Shown piece after piece: positions 8,293 through 16,366 of a stretch of DNA of 36,841 bases. The notes under the pieces were generated by a model that made no database searches, was not told the origin of the DNA, and worked only from the letters and a program-made list of their open reading frames with translations. The DNA comes from Deltaproteobacteria bacterium (GTDB taxonomy: Bacteria; Desulfobacterota; Desulfarculia; Adiutricales; Adiutricaceae): contig JAITKA010000163.1 in the NCBI GenBank assembly GCA_031278635.1, positions 1-36,841 on the forward strand, given 5' to 3'. How positions within the stretch are numbered: position 1 is the stretch's first letter; each line of letters opens with the position of its first letter. Position numbers and translations under genes: made by a program.

Positions 8293-9113
8293 CGGCCGTG
8301 GCCAGGGCTAAGCCAAAGAGGACCCCCATCCAGGACACCACCATGGTGCTCTTTACCTCCATGACCCTCATTTTGTTGACCTTTTTCATCATGATGGCGG
8401 CCAAGGCCAATTACGACGAGGTCAAGCACGGCAAGGTGGTCAGATCCATATACGACACCTTCGGCATCTTCGGCGGCGGCAGGGCGGCCATAGGGGACGA
8501 GACGGGCCTTTCGACCAACCTCCCGTCAATCGGGGACCCCGAGGCCAGGGTGGTGGTCTCGGACGCGGAAATGGCCAGGATCAGGGCCCTGCTGGCCCCG
8601 GACCTCTCGGACGGCCAGGCCAGGATCATCCACAACAAGGGCCAGAGGGTCATATCCCTCTCGTCCGATCTGCTCTTCGGCAAGGACTCCACGGAGCTCA
8701 GCGAGGGGGCCAGGGAGACGCTCACGGCCTTCTGCCGCATAGTCAAAACCATAAACGTCCCCATTTACGTCGAGGGCCACACCGACAGCCTGGCCTCGGG
8801 CCTTGAGGGCCAGGACAACTGGGACGTCTCGACCAACCGGGCCCTGTCGGTCCTTAATTTTTTCGTCTCCGAGGGCGGCCTGGACGTGAACGGCCTCGCG
8901 GCTTACGGCTACGCGGGCTTTAAGCCCATCGTGGCCAACAATTCCCCGTCCAACCGGGCCAAGAACAACCGGGTGGACCTGATTTTGGATTTCGACGCGG
9001 CCAGGGCCTCGGATCTGCGCAACCTCAGGAACGTCGAGCGGAAATTCGAGTTCGAGGGTTTCGAGTTCGTCCTCCCGGCCCTGCCGGGCCGGGACGAGGG
9101 CGAGGTCTACTGA
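8289..9113 (+). CDS. MotB-like protein 1, OmpA domain intact but channel Asp replaced, 274 aa
   Basis: One N-terminal membrane segment (~18-37) and a C-terminal OmpA/MotB peptidoglycan-binding domain (~120-235), with HTD at 164-166 in YVEGHTDS, STNRA at 181-185 and the NNRVDL end block (226-231). Ordinary MotB has an invariant Asp in the membrane segment (FxDxxTLLL, E. coli D32). Aligned on the shared LLTFF block, that position is Ser24 (LFTSMTLILLTFF), so this subunit alone could not carry protons. GTG start at 8289 overlaps the motA stop. The next gene, motB2, has the Asp. Paired MotB/OmpA-type genes after motA are, as far as I recall, also found in Desulfovibrio. It may be an anchoring half of a mixed stator. 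Confidence 0.88.
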   Translation: MTAVARAKPKRTPIQDTTMVLFTSMTLILLTFFIMMAAKANYDEVKHGKVVRSIYDTFGIFGGGRAAIGDETGLSTNLPSIGDPEARVVVSDAEMARIRALLAPDLSDGQARIIHNKGQRVISLSSDLLFGKDSTELSEGARETLTAFCRIVKTINVPIYVEGHTDSLASGLEGQDNWDVSTNRALSVLNFFVSEGGLDVNGLAAYGYAGFKPIVANNSPSNRAKNNRVDLILDFDAARASDLRNLRNVERKFEFEGFEFVLPALPGRDEGEVY

Positions 9114-9170
9114 TGGGCGCGAAAGGCGGAAAGGCCCTCGCGGGGACTCGGCGAGGGGAGGCGATCGGCC

Positions 9171-9944
9171 ATGGCTAGAAGGCGTTTGCCGCAAGGCAAG
9201 GGGCTCGACCCGACCGGCTGGATGCTGACCTTTTCGGACATGGTCACGCTCCTTCTGACCTTTTTCGTCATGATCATCTCGATCACCACGATCGAGCCGG
9301 GGAACCTGACGGACATAGACGACGAGGACTCCACCATGCGCGTGGTCTCGCTGCCGGAGGGGCCCGGGACCATGGCCTTTTCCAACCCCTCGCTCGTCTC
9401 GACCATCGTCGCCCTTCTGGAGAGGCTGGAGGACCTGCCGCCCGACGTGAGCCTGGACCAGGACGAGATAAAGGCGGCCTTATTCCAGCTCGACCCCATC
9501 GACACCCCCGACTACCAGCGCTTGGAGCGGGAGATCAAGGACTCGGTGTCCATATTCCGGGACGAGCGGGGCATGGTCATCCGCTGGGACAAATCGATAC
9601 TCTTTCCCGAGGGCTCGGCCATCGTCCGGGAGGAGAACATGGTTCTCCTGGGGAGGCTGGCCGAGCTCCTCAAATCGTTAACCTTACCGGTAAGCGTCGA
9701 TAGCTTTACCAACCCGTTGTCTGAGCTGGAGGGCGGGGGCGGCCCGGTGGCCTACGGGCTCTCGACCAGGCGCTCGAAGGTGGTCCTGGAATGCCTGGCC
9801 TCCATGGGTCTCCCGGAAGGCCGCATGAGGATCGGTTCCTTCGGCGGCTCCAAGCCCCTGACCGACGATCCCAACAGGGGCGGGGAGAACGCCCGCCTTG
9901 AGATAGTCATATACACGCCCCCGAAACCCTCCTGGAAAGGATGA
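9171..9944 (+). CDS. motB: MotB-like protein 2, channel Asp present, peptidoglycan motif degenerate, 257 aa
   Basis: The N-terminus has the true MotB signature: GWMLTFSDMVTLLLTFFVM, with the proton-carrying Asp at D23. The C-terminal region (~135-250) is recognisable as an OmpA-like domain from ILFPEGSA, GLSTRRSKVV and GENARLEI. The peptidoglycan-binding motif GHTD is replaced by SFTN (178-181), so the Asp that normally contacts diaminopimelate is missing. Between lies an acidic segment (45-130), longer than the usual plug region. Start ATG 9171 with a GGGGAGG ribosome site 9 bases upstream. The stop overlaps the fliL start (ATGA). It probably forms the conducting part of the stator together with motB1 and MotA. 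Confidence 0.9.
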   Translation: MARRRLPQGKGLDPTGWMLTFSDMVTLLLTFFVMIISITTIEPGNLTDIDDEDSTMRVVSLPEGPGTMAFSNPSLVSTIVALLERLEDLPPDVSLDQDEIKAALFQLDPIDTPDYQRLEREIKDSVSIFRDERGMVIRWDKSILFPEGSAIVREENMVLLGRLAELLKSLTLPVSVDSFTNPLSELEGGGGPVAYGLSTRRSKVVLECLASMGLPEGRMRIGSFGGSKPLTDDPNRGGENARLEIVIYTPPKPSWKG

Positions 9945-10612
9945 AAGCCATGGCTGAGAAAAAAACGAAAGAAGCGAAAAAACCGGCACCCGAGCCCGAG
10001 AAGGCGGCGGCCCCGGCCCCCGAGGCCGGATCCGAGGCCCCGGCCAAGTCAGGCGGGCGCATGAAACTGATACTGATAATCGTCGGGGCCATGATCCTTG
10101 GCTGCGGCGGGGCCTTCGCCGCCATGAAATTCCTCTCCGGCCCCAAGCAGCAGGCGGCCGCGCCCGCGCCGGAGGACGAGTTCTCCCAGACCGTGGTGGT
10201 TTCGACCGAGACCGAGGAGCCCATCGTGGCCCCGACCAAGGGCGAGGCCCCGACCGGCGGGGAGGGCGGCCACGGGGCCCCGGCCGGCGGCGAGGGGGCC
10301 GTCCCGGATGGCCCGCAGGTGGTGGCCCTGGACCCATTCACCACCAACCTCAACGACGGCACGGGCCGCAGCTTCCTTAAGGTCAGCATGGGCCTCGAGG
10401 TGGGGGACCAGGCCTCGGCCGACGAGCTCAAGGCGGCCCTGCCCAACGTGACCGACCGCATCCTCATGCTCCTGTCGAGCCAGTCCAAGGAGTCCATCCT
10501 GACCATGGACGGGAAAGAGCGCCTCCGGAGCCAGATCCTCAGGGAGGTCAACGCCTGCATGACCGCCCACAAGGTCCAGAGGGTCGTCTATTCCCAGTTC
10601 ATAGTCCAGTAA
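9941..10612 (+). CDS. fliL: Flagellar basal-body-associated protein FliL, 223 aa
   Basis: A single-span inner-membrane protein that associates with the stator and supports torque. It has a Lys/Pro/Ala/Glu-rich cytoplasmic tail (1-40), a membrane segment (~41-63), a Gly/Ala/Glu-rich periplasmic linker (~68-125) and the FliL domain (~130-223) with DPFTTNLND, FLKVSMGLEV and the C-terminal VVYSQFIVQ block. Start ATG 9941 overlaps the motB2 stop (ATGA); ATG 9950 is an alternative three codons in. The linker is longer than in enterobacterial FliL. Confidence 0.92.
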   Translation: MKAMAEKKTKEAKKPAPEPEKAAAPAPEAGSEAPAKSGGRMKLILIIVGAMILGCGGAFAAMKFLSGPKQQAAAPAPEDEFSQTVVVSTETEEPIVAPTKGEAPTGGEGGHGAPAGGEGAVPDGPQVVALDPFTTNLNDGTGRSFLKVSMGLEVGDQASADELKAALPNVTDRILMLLSSQSKESILTMDGKERLRSQILREVNACMTAHKVQRVVYSQFIVQ

Positions 10613-10634
10613 GCCAAGGCCGGGGGGCTAAATC

Positions 10635-11624
10635 ATGGCCAAAATATTGACCCAGGACGAGGTCGACGCCCTTCTCAAGGGCATGGGCGGCGGGGAGGTC
10701 GAGACCGAGACCGACCAAAGCTCCGACGAGGCGGGCATAACCCGCTACGACCTCACCAACCAGGACCGCATCATCCGGGGCCGCATGCCGACCCTGGAGA
10801 TAATAAACGACCGCTTCGCCCGGTTCTTCCGGCAGACCATGTCCACGGCCCTCAGGAAGGTCATAGACATCTCGGCCTTCTCGATCGACATGATAAAATT
10901 CGGCGAGTTCATGAGGGCCCTCCCGGTCCCCACGAGCCTCCACATTTTCAAGGCCGAGCCCCTCCGTGGCCACGCCATCATGGTCATCGAGACCAAGCTG
11001 GTCTTTAACCTCGTCGACAGTTTCTTCGGCGGCAGCGGCCGTGGCTACATAAAGGTCGAGGGCCGGGATTTCACGCCCATCGAGTCGAGGCTCATCGTCA
11101 AGGTCATAAAAATGGCCCTGGCCGACCTCGAGAAGGCCTGGAACCCCGTCCACCCCCTGACCCTCAGCTACGTGCGGGGCGAGACCAATCCCCAGTTCGC
11201 CTCGGTCGTGGCCCCGACCGAGGTCGTCCTGGTCGTGAAATTCGAGGTCGAGCTCGAGCAGACCGTGGGCACGCTCATCATCTGCCTCCCTTACTCGACC
11301 ATCGAGCCCATCCGCTCGAAACTCTACGCCGGCTTCCAGAGCGACCAGCTGGAAGTGGACACGGCCTGGATAAACCGTTTCATCGAGAGGGTCAGGGAGG
11401 CCGAGGTCAGCCTCAAGGTCGATCTGGGCCAGGCCACGATTACCGCCGAGGAGCTGATGAACCTGACCGAGGGCGACATAATAATGCTCAACCACGACGT
11501 GAAGGAACCCCTGGACGTCCGGGTCGAGGGCGTCCCCAAGTTCAAGGTCTTCATCGGCACCTCCCGGGGCCAGAAGGCCGTCCGCGTGGTCTCGGACATC
11601 GCCCCCAGGATCTGGGAAGAGTAA
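10635..11624 (+). CDS. fliM: Flagellar motor switch protein FliM, 329 aa
   Basis: C-ring protein that receives CheY-P and switches rotation. It has the N-terminal CheY-binding peptide [14 protein letters not shown] (4-17), a short acidic linker, the CheC-like middle domain (~45-230) and the C-terminal SpoA/FliN-like domain (~245-325). Normal length. Start ATG 10635, 22 bases after fliL, with GGGGG upstream. Chemotaxis genes are not in this window, but the peptide shows that a CheY-type signal is used. Confidence 0.95.
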   Translation: MAKILTQDEVDALLKGMGGGEVETETDQSSDEAGITRYDLTNQDRIIRGRMPTLEIINDRFARFFRQTMSTALRKVIDISAFSIDMIKFGEFMRALPVPTSLHIFKAEPLRGHAIMVIETKLVFNLVDSFFGGSGRGYIKVEGRDFTPIESRLIVKVIKMALADLEKAWNPVHPLTLSYVRGETNPQFASVVAPTEVVLVVKFEVELEQTVGTLIICLPYSTIEPIRSKLYAGFQSDQLEVDTAWINRFIERVREAEVSLKVDLGQATITAEELMNLTEGDIIMLNHDVKEPLDVRVEGVPKFKVFIGTSRGQKAVRVVSDIAPRIWEE

Positions 11625-11664
11625 CCCGCCGGGCCCCGGGGGCCCGGCCATATTGGAGAAAGAC

Positions 11665-12093
11665 ATGGCAGACGACAAACCCAACCTGACCCAGTCCGAC
11701 CTGGACCGGCTGATGAGCGAAGACCCGGGCCTGGCCCAGGATTGGGGCGACCCCGGCCCCGCGGCCCTCCCGGCCTCCGACTCGCCCACCGGCGACTCGC
11801 CCTTCGGCCCCCCGCCCCCCAGCGAGGGGGCGGCCAGGCCCCTCGATTTCATCCTGGACATCCCCCTCGAGATTTCCGTCGAGCTGGGCCGCACCCGGAT
11901 GATAATCAACGATCTCCTCCAGCTGGGCCAGGGCTCGGTCATCGAGCTCTCCAAGCTGGCCGGCGAGCCCCTGGAGATATTCGTGAACGGCAAGCTGGTG
12001 GCCAGGGGGGAGGTCGTGGTGGTCAACGAGAAATTCGGGGTCCGGGTGACCGACATAGTCAGCCCCATGGAGCGGGTCAAGAGCCTAAGCTAG
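11665..12093 (+). CDS. fliN: Flagellar motor switch protein FliN, 142 aa
   Basis: C-ring protein and docking site for the export apparatus. The C-terminal SpoA domain (~62-140) is intact: [41 protein letters not shown] split over the domain. The N-terminal ~60 residues are a Pro/Asp-rich extension beginning with an FliM-like helix ([10 protein letters not shown]), which might be a second CheY- or FliM-like contact. Start ATG 11665 is preferred because TGGAGAAAG just before it is a good ribosome site; the in-frame TTG 11653 lies inside that site. Confidence 0.92.
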   Translation: MADDKPNLTQSDLDRLMSEDPGLAQDWGDPGPAALPASDSPTGDSPFGPPPPSEGAARPLDFILDIPLEISVELGRTRMIINDLLQLGQGSVIELSKLAGEPLEIFVNGKLVARGEVVVVNEKFGVRVTDIVSPMERVKSLS

Positions 12094-12137
12094 GGCCCCC
12101 TTAACCAAGGCCATTTTTTCCCAGGTAGGTAGGTTAC

Positions 12138-13073
12138 GTGCCAAACGACTCTCAACCCAAGGCGCCCGGAATGATTATCCTGGGCGCGGCCCTGGCCATC
12201 ATCGTGGCCCTTTCGGTAATCATTTCCCCGCCCCGGGCGGCCGTGGCCCAGACGACCGGGGAAACCCCGGCCGCCGGGGCCCAGACGACCGGGGAAGCCC
12301 CGGCCGCCGAGGCCCAGGCCGAGGGGGGCGGGCCCGGGAGCCCCTTCTCCACGACCGATCTGACCCCCGAGCCGCCCCCGGCCCCGCCGGCCGCCCCCCC
12401 GGCGCCCGCGCCCAGGGCCGTCCCGACGCTGGGCGGGGCCGTGCCTAGCGTGGACCTGCTGAAGGCCCTGGGGGCCTTCATAGTCGTCATAGTCCTTTTG
12501 GTTATATTTTTGAAGCTCCTGGCCTACTTCTCCCAGGGGCGGAAGATGGCCAAGGGCGGCAGGGCCTTCACCCTCAAGGGCACCATGATCATTGACAGCC
12601 GCAGGTATCTGGCCGCGGTCGAGATAGACGGGCATTTTTTGGTGGTCGGCGTGACCCCGGATCGCCTGACGGCCCTGGCCGAGTGGCCACTGGACGACGG
12701 GGACGGGAAGCTGGTGCCCGGGGCCTTCAAAACCGAGGACGCCGTCGAGGGCCCCAAGGCCCTGGCCCCCCAGGCCCGCCGGCCCCGGCCGGCCGGCCCG
12801 GCCCCGGGGCCACGGGCGGAGAGATCCCACGTCCCGCCGGTAGGTTACGAAAACCCCAGCCTCAGGCCCCAGAAGGCGCCCGAGGCCCCGGCGAAAGCGC
12901 CCGGGAGGGCCCCGTTGGGGCCCGGCAGGGGGGCCGGCCTGGGGGCCGACCCGCGCGGGCCGTCGGGCGACGGGCCGGTCTTGGATTTGAGCCTGGACGA
13001 CGCTGTTTTCGACGAGCGGGGGGCCAACGACGACTTCCTGAAGATGTTCGAGGACGAGAACGAGCCCAAGTGA
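12138..13073 (+). CDS. fliO: Flagellar export chaperone FliO with long Pro/Ala linker, 311 aa
   Basis: FliO helps assemble the FliP pore of the flagellar export gate. An N-terminal hydrophobic segment (12-31) ending AVAQ looks like a signal peptide or first span. A Pro/Ala/Thr linker (35-100) follows and contains an imperfect ~14-residue repeat (TTGETPAAGAQ / TTGEAPAAEAQ). Then come a membrane segment (~108-131) and the FliO domain (~140-185; LKGTMIIDSRRYLAAVEIDG, FLVVGVTPDRLTAL). The C-terminal ~125 residues are again low-complexity, ending acidic. Much longer than the E. coli protein (~120 aa). Start GTG 12138; ATG 12171 is an alternative. Confidence 0.85.
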   Translation: MPNDSQPKAPGMIILGAALAIIVALSVIISPPRAAVAQTTGETPAAGAQTTGEAPAAEAQAEGGGPGSPFSTTDLTPEPPPAPPAAPPAPAPRAVPTLGGAVPSVDLLKALGAFIVVIVLLVIFLKLLAYFSQGRKMAKGGRAFTLKGTMIIDSRRYLAAVEIDGHFLVVGVTPDRLTALAEWPLDDGDGKLVPGAFKTEDAVEGPKALAPQARRPRPAGPAPGPRAERSHVPPVGYENPSLRPQKAPEAPAKAPGRAPLGPGRGAGLGADPRGPSGDGPVLDLSLDDAVFDERGANDDFLKMFEDENEPK

Positions 13074-13147
13074 CGCGGGTAACCGGTGCGCAGGACCGGC
13101 CCAAAGGCTGCCTTTGGGCGGGAAAAAAGGGGATAGCGATTAAAGAT

Positions 13148-13969
13148 ATGGGCCAGAGACCAGACCCTAAACCGAAAGGCCTTGCCGCGCTGGCCCTGCT
13201 TTTGGCCCTGGGCCTTTTCCTCCTGGGGCCCCTGGCCGCCGGGGAGGCCTGGGCCCAGGGCTCGGGCAACATGGTGCCCATACCCACGGTGAGCCTCTCG
13301 CTTGACCAGGCCGACGACAGCGACAGGATCGCGACGGTCATAAACGTCATGTTCCTCCTGACCGTCCTGGCCCTGGCCCCGTCGATACTGGTCATGATGA
13401 CCTGTTTCGTGCGGATAATCGTCGTTTTCGGCTTTCTGCGGCAGGCCATGGGCACGCAGCAGACGCCGCCCAACCAGGTCATCATCAGCCTGGCCCTGTT
13501 CATGACCTTTTTCATCATGATGCCGGTCTGGCGGAACATCGAGGCCAGCGCCTACAAGCCTTTCATGGCCAACGAGATAACCCAGAGGGAGGCCTTCGAC
13601 CGGGCCATGGTCCCGGTCAGGGATTTCATGTTCATGCAGACCAGGGAAAAAGATTTGGCCCTGTTTATGCGTATAACGGGTGAGGACAAACCCCTTAACC
13701 GGGAGGAGGTCCCCACGCTCTCGCTCATCCCGGCCTTCATAATATCGGAACTGAAGACCGCCTTCACCATAGGTTTCCTTCTTTACATGCCATTTTTGGT
13801 GATCGATCTGGTGATCGCCTCGGTCTTGCTATCAATGGGCATGATGATGTTGCCCCCGGTGATGATCTCGCTCCCCTTCAAGCTCATGCTGTTCGTTTTG
13901 GTGGACGGTTGGAGCCTCATCGCGGGCTCGGTCGTCCGCAGCTTCGGGGACGTGGCCGGGACCTTGTGA
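13148..13969 (+). CDS. fliP: Flagellar export gate protein FliP, 273 aa
   Basis: Core pore protein of the flagellar type III export gate. It begins with a cleavable signal peptide (1-36, hydrophobic 11-31, ending AWA), as is usual for FliP. Four membrane segments follow, with the FliP signature blocks MMTCFVRIIVVFGFLRQAMGTQQTPPNQV (split at 83-111), the large periplasmic loop, and LGM-type ending MGMMMLPPVMISLPFKLMLF. Start ATG 13148 is chosen because it gives the signal peptide; the frame is open further upstream, but that part overlaps fliO in another frame. Length is normal once this start is used. Confidence 0.94.
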   Translation: MGQRPDPKPKGLAALALLLALGLFLLGPLAAGEAWAQGSGNMVPIPTVSLSLDQADDSDRIATVINVMFLLTVLALAPSILVMMTCFVRIIVVFGFLRQAMGTQQTPPNQVIISLALFMTFFIMMPVWRNIEASAYKPFMANEITQREAFDRAMVPVRDFMFMQTREKDLALFMRITGEDKPLNREEVPTLSLIPAFIISELKTAFTIGFLLYMPFLVIDLVIASVLLSMGMMMLPPVMISLPFKLMLFVLVDGWSLIAGSVVRSFGDVAGTL

Positions 13970-14081
13970 CGCGCCGGGCCGGCGGCCCGGCCCGCCTCGG
14001 CGGGGGGAATGGCGGTTGGGGCCAAAGGGCCCCATGGGGCGTTTAACGGTAGTCAAAAAAATGGCATCGGGGGTGGATTAA

Positions 14082-14396
14082 ATGACGGTCGAGTTCGTGG
14101 TCGATTTCGGTCGGCGGGCCATGGAGCTGATTCTCCTTTTGTCGTTACCCATGCTGCTGGTGGGCCTGGCCATAGGCCTATTGGTGAGCGTCTTCCAGGC
14201 CACCACCCAGATCCAGGAGATGACGCTCCAGTTCATCCCGAAAATAGTCTGCATCACGCTGGTCCTGGTCGTGACCGGCCCATGGCTCCTCGATAAGCTC
14301 ATGGAGTACGCGACCCAGATATTCGCGAACTTCCCCGAGTGGATCAGGACCACGGAGGGCCTGATCACCCCGGGCCTCGACCCGGCCGATCTGTGA
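14082..14396 (+). CDS. fliQ: Flagellar export gate protein FliQ, 104 aa
   Basis: Small two-span subunit of the export gate. The two membrane helices (~14-38 and ~52-75) and the FliQ blocks GLLVSVFQATTQIQEMTL and FIPKIVCI are clear. It is about 15 residues longer than the usual 89, because of a C-terminal tail ending GLDPADL. Start ATG 14082 with a GGGGGTGG ribosome site. A strong GC hairpin follows the stop, before fliR. Confidence 0.94.
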   Translation: MTVEFVVDFGRRAMELILLLSLPMLLVGLAIGLLVSVFQATTQIQEMTLQFIPKIVCITLVLVVTGPWLLDKLMEYATQIFANFPEWIRTTEGLITPGLDPADL

Positions 14397-14403
14397 CCGG
14401 CCC

Positions 14404-14423
14404 CCGGGGGGCTTTCCCCCCGG
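14404..14423 (+). promoter_or_regulatory. Hairpin between fliQ and fliR
   Basis: CCGGGGGG - CTTT - CCCCCCGG, a perfect 8-bp GC stem directly before the fliR start region. No T-run, so it is probably an mRNA processing or stability or translation-control element rather than a terminator. Confidence 0.5.
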
Positions 14424-14439
14424 CCCGCGATGGTGTCCA

Positions 14440-15225
14440 TTGGGCGTACCCATAATAAACGCCGACGAGTTCGCCGCCTTCGTCCTGGTCCTGTTGCGGC
14501 TCTCGATGGTCATCGCCTTCGCCCCCGTCCTGGGGAGCGACAATATCCTGACCGAGGCCAAGGTGGCCCTGGCCCTGACGCTGACCTTCGTCATCAGCCC
14601 GCTCGTCTCGGTCGACGCCTCGCAAATGCCCATGACCTGGTTCGGCTTCGCCTGGCTGGCCATAAGCGAGCTCCTGATGGGCCTCGCCCTGGCCTTCATG
14701 GTCAGGCTGGTCATGGAGACGGCCAACCTGGCCGGGGAGTACCTAAGCTTTCAGATGAGCATGACCATGGTCAACCTCATGGACCCCCAGAGCGGGGGCC
14801 AGGTGCCGGTCATATCGCGACTTGTCTACATCGTGTTCATACTGATCTTCCTTTACGCGAATGGGCATTTGGTGGTCATAAAGGCCCTGGTCGATAGTTT
14901 TTCCGTGGCCCCGCCGGGCCTCATGGTCCTCTGGCGGCCCGAGACCTTCTCGGAGGTCCTCTCGGCGGTCGGCCGCATGTACGTCCTCGCCGTCAAGATA
15001 GCCGCCCCGGTCGTGGCCATACTCTTCTGCGCCAAGGTCTCCTTCGGCATTGTGGCCAAGGCGGTCCCGCAGATGCAGGTCCTGTTCGTGGGCATGCCGC
15101 TGTTCATCATGGTCGGCCTCGCCATCATGGGTTTTTCCCTCGATTTCTGGCCGCGGCTGGTAGGCGAGGCCATTTTCGAGGCCCAGGAGGCCCTGAAGCG
15201 CCTGATAGGCTTTTTCGCGCCCTAA
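14440..15225 (+). CDS. fliR: Flagellar export gate protein FliR, 261 aa
   Basis: Membrane subunit of the export gate with six predicted spans (~10-28, ~38-55, ~65-88, ~125-145, ~175-200, ~210-232) and the FliR motif LAGEYLSFQMSMTMVNLMDPQ (split at 101-121). Length is normal. The only start that keeps the full N-terminus is TTG 14440 (MGVPIINADEF); there is no ATG or GTG in frame upstream and no clear Shine-Dalgarno. Strong hairpins lie on both sides of the gene. Confidence 0.93.
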   Translation: MGVPIINADEFAAFVLVLLRLSMVIAFAPVLGSDNILTEAKVALALTLTFVISPLVSVDASQMPMTWFGFAWLAISELLMGLALAFMVRLVMETANLAGEYLSFQMSMTMVNLMDPQSGGQVPVISRLVYIVFILIFLYANGHLVVIKALVDSFSVAPPGLMVLWRPETFSEVLSAVGRMYVLAVKIAAPVVAILFCAKVSFGIVAKAVPQMQVLFVGMPLFIMVGLAIMGFSLDFWPRLVGEAIFEAQEALKRLIGFFAP

Positions 15226-15227
15226 AA

Positions 15228-15264
15228 GGGCCCCCAAGGGCCCTTGGTGGGCCCTTGGGGGCGC
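15228..15264 (+). promoter_or_regulatory. Long GC hairpin between fliR and flhB
   Basis: GGGCCCCCAAGGGCCC (15228-15243), loop TTGGT, GGGCCCTTGGGGGCGC (15249-15264): 14 perfect pairs and 15 of 16 overall. It begins 3 bases after the fliR stop. No T-run follows, so transcription may pass through; it could protect upstream mRNA ends or set the fliR/flhB expression ratio. Confidence 0.6.
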
Positions 15265-15298
15265 CATTAGGGGTAGTATTGTGGAGGGTTTTGGGTAA

Positions 15299-16366
15299 GT
15301 GAGCGAGGAATCGGGGGAAAAGACCGAGGAACCTACCGGCCATAAGCTAAGCCAGGCCCGGGAAAAGGGACAGGTCCCCAAGAGCATGGAGATCAGCGCC
15401 TCGATCGTCCTTCTGGCGGCGGTCTCGGTCCTCTTCGCCCTGGGGCCCCTCGGTTGGCACAGGATGGTAAGGGTCCTGAACTACGTGATGGATCTGTCCG
15501 TGGCCTTCGACCCCACGCCCGCCGCGGTCCTGGAACTGGCCATGACCCTCTTCCGGGAGTCGCTCATCCTCATCCTGCCGCTGGCCCTGGTCATTCTGGT
15601 GGCATCGCTCGCCATAAACATATACCAGCTGGGCGGTTTCATGGTGGTGGCCGACACCGTGGTCCCCAAGCTCGACAAGCTCAATTTCATCACGGGTTTC
15701 GGGAGGTTCTTTAAGCTCAAGACGCTCGTCGAGTGCCTGAAGAGCGTTTTCAAGATGGCCATCATTTTTTTGGTGGGCTATCTGGTGATCAAGGATCGCA
15801 TCGACGAGTTCGTCTTGATGGTCGACATGGACGTTCTGACCATAGGGCTACTGACCCTCAAGATCGCCCTGGAGATATTCGTAAAGACCGTCCTTTTGCT
15901 GTTCGTCCTGGCCACCCTCGACTACGGCTACCAGCGCTGGCAGTTCATGCAGGACATGAAAATGACCAAGCAGGAGGTCAAGGACGAGTACAAGCAGATA
16001 GAGGGCGATCCCATAGTCAAGAACCGCATCCGCCAGGCCCAGCGGGAGGCCAGCAAGAAGCGGCAGCTGAACGACGTCCCCAAGGCCGACGTGGTCATAG
16101 CCAACCCCACCCATTTCGCCGTGGCCCTCCTCTACGACAGGACCCAGGCCCCGGCCCCGCTCGTCCTGGCCAAGGGCCAGGATTTCCTGGCCCTGCGCAT
16201 AAAGGACATCGCCAAGGAGAACAAGGTCCCCATAGTCGAGAACAAACCCCTGGCCCAGGCCCTCTACCAGGCCGTCGAGGTCGGGCAGACGATACCCGTG
16301 GAGTTTTACAAGGCCGTGGCCGAGGTCCTGAGCTACATCTATAAGGTCAAAGGCAGGAAGGTTTAA
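15299..16366 (+). CDS. flhB: Flagellar export switch protein FlhB, 355 aa
   Basis: Export apparatus protein that switches substrate class by self-cleavage. The cytoplasmic N-terminus EKTEEPTGHKLSQAREKGQ is typical. Four membrane segments (~32-52, ~88-112, ~150-165, ~185-207) are followed by the cytoplasmic domain. The autocleavage motif NPTH is at 269-272 (VVIANPTHFAVAL), so cleavage after Asn269 is expected. GTG start at 15299 with GGAGGG 11 bases upstream. The stop shares a base with the flhA start (TAATG). Confidence 0.95.
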   Translation: MSEESGEKTEEPTGHKLSQAREKGQVPKSMEISASIVLLAAVSVLFALGPLGWHRMVRVLNYVMDLSVAFDPTPAAVLELAMTLFRESLILILPLALVILVASLAINIYQLGGFMVVADTVVPKLDKLNFITGFGRFFKLKTLVECLKSVFKMAIIFLVGYLVIKDRIDEFVLMVDMDVLTIGLLTLKIALEIFVKTVLLLFVLATLDYGYQRWQFMQDMKMTKQEVKDEYKQIEGDPIVKNRIRQAQREASKKRQLNDVPKADVVIANPTHFAVALLYDRTQAPAPLVLAKGQDFLALRIKDIAKENKVPIVENKPLAQALYQAVEVGQTIPVEFYKAVAEVLSYIYKVKGRKV

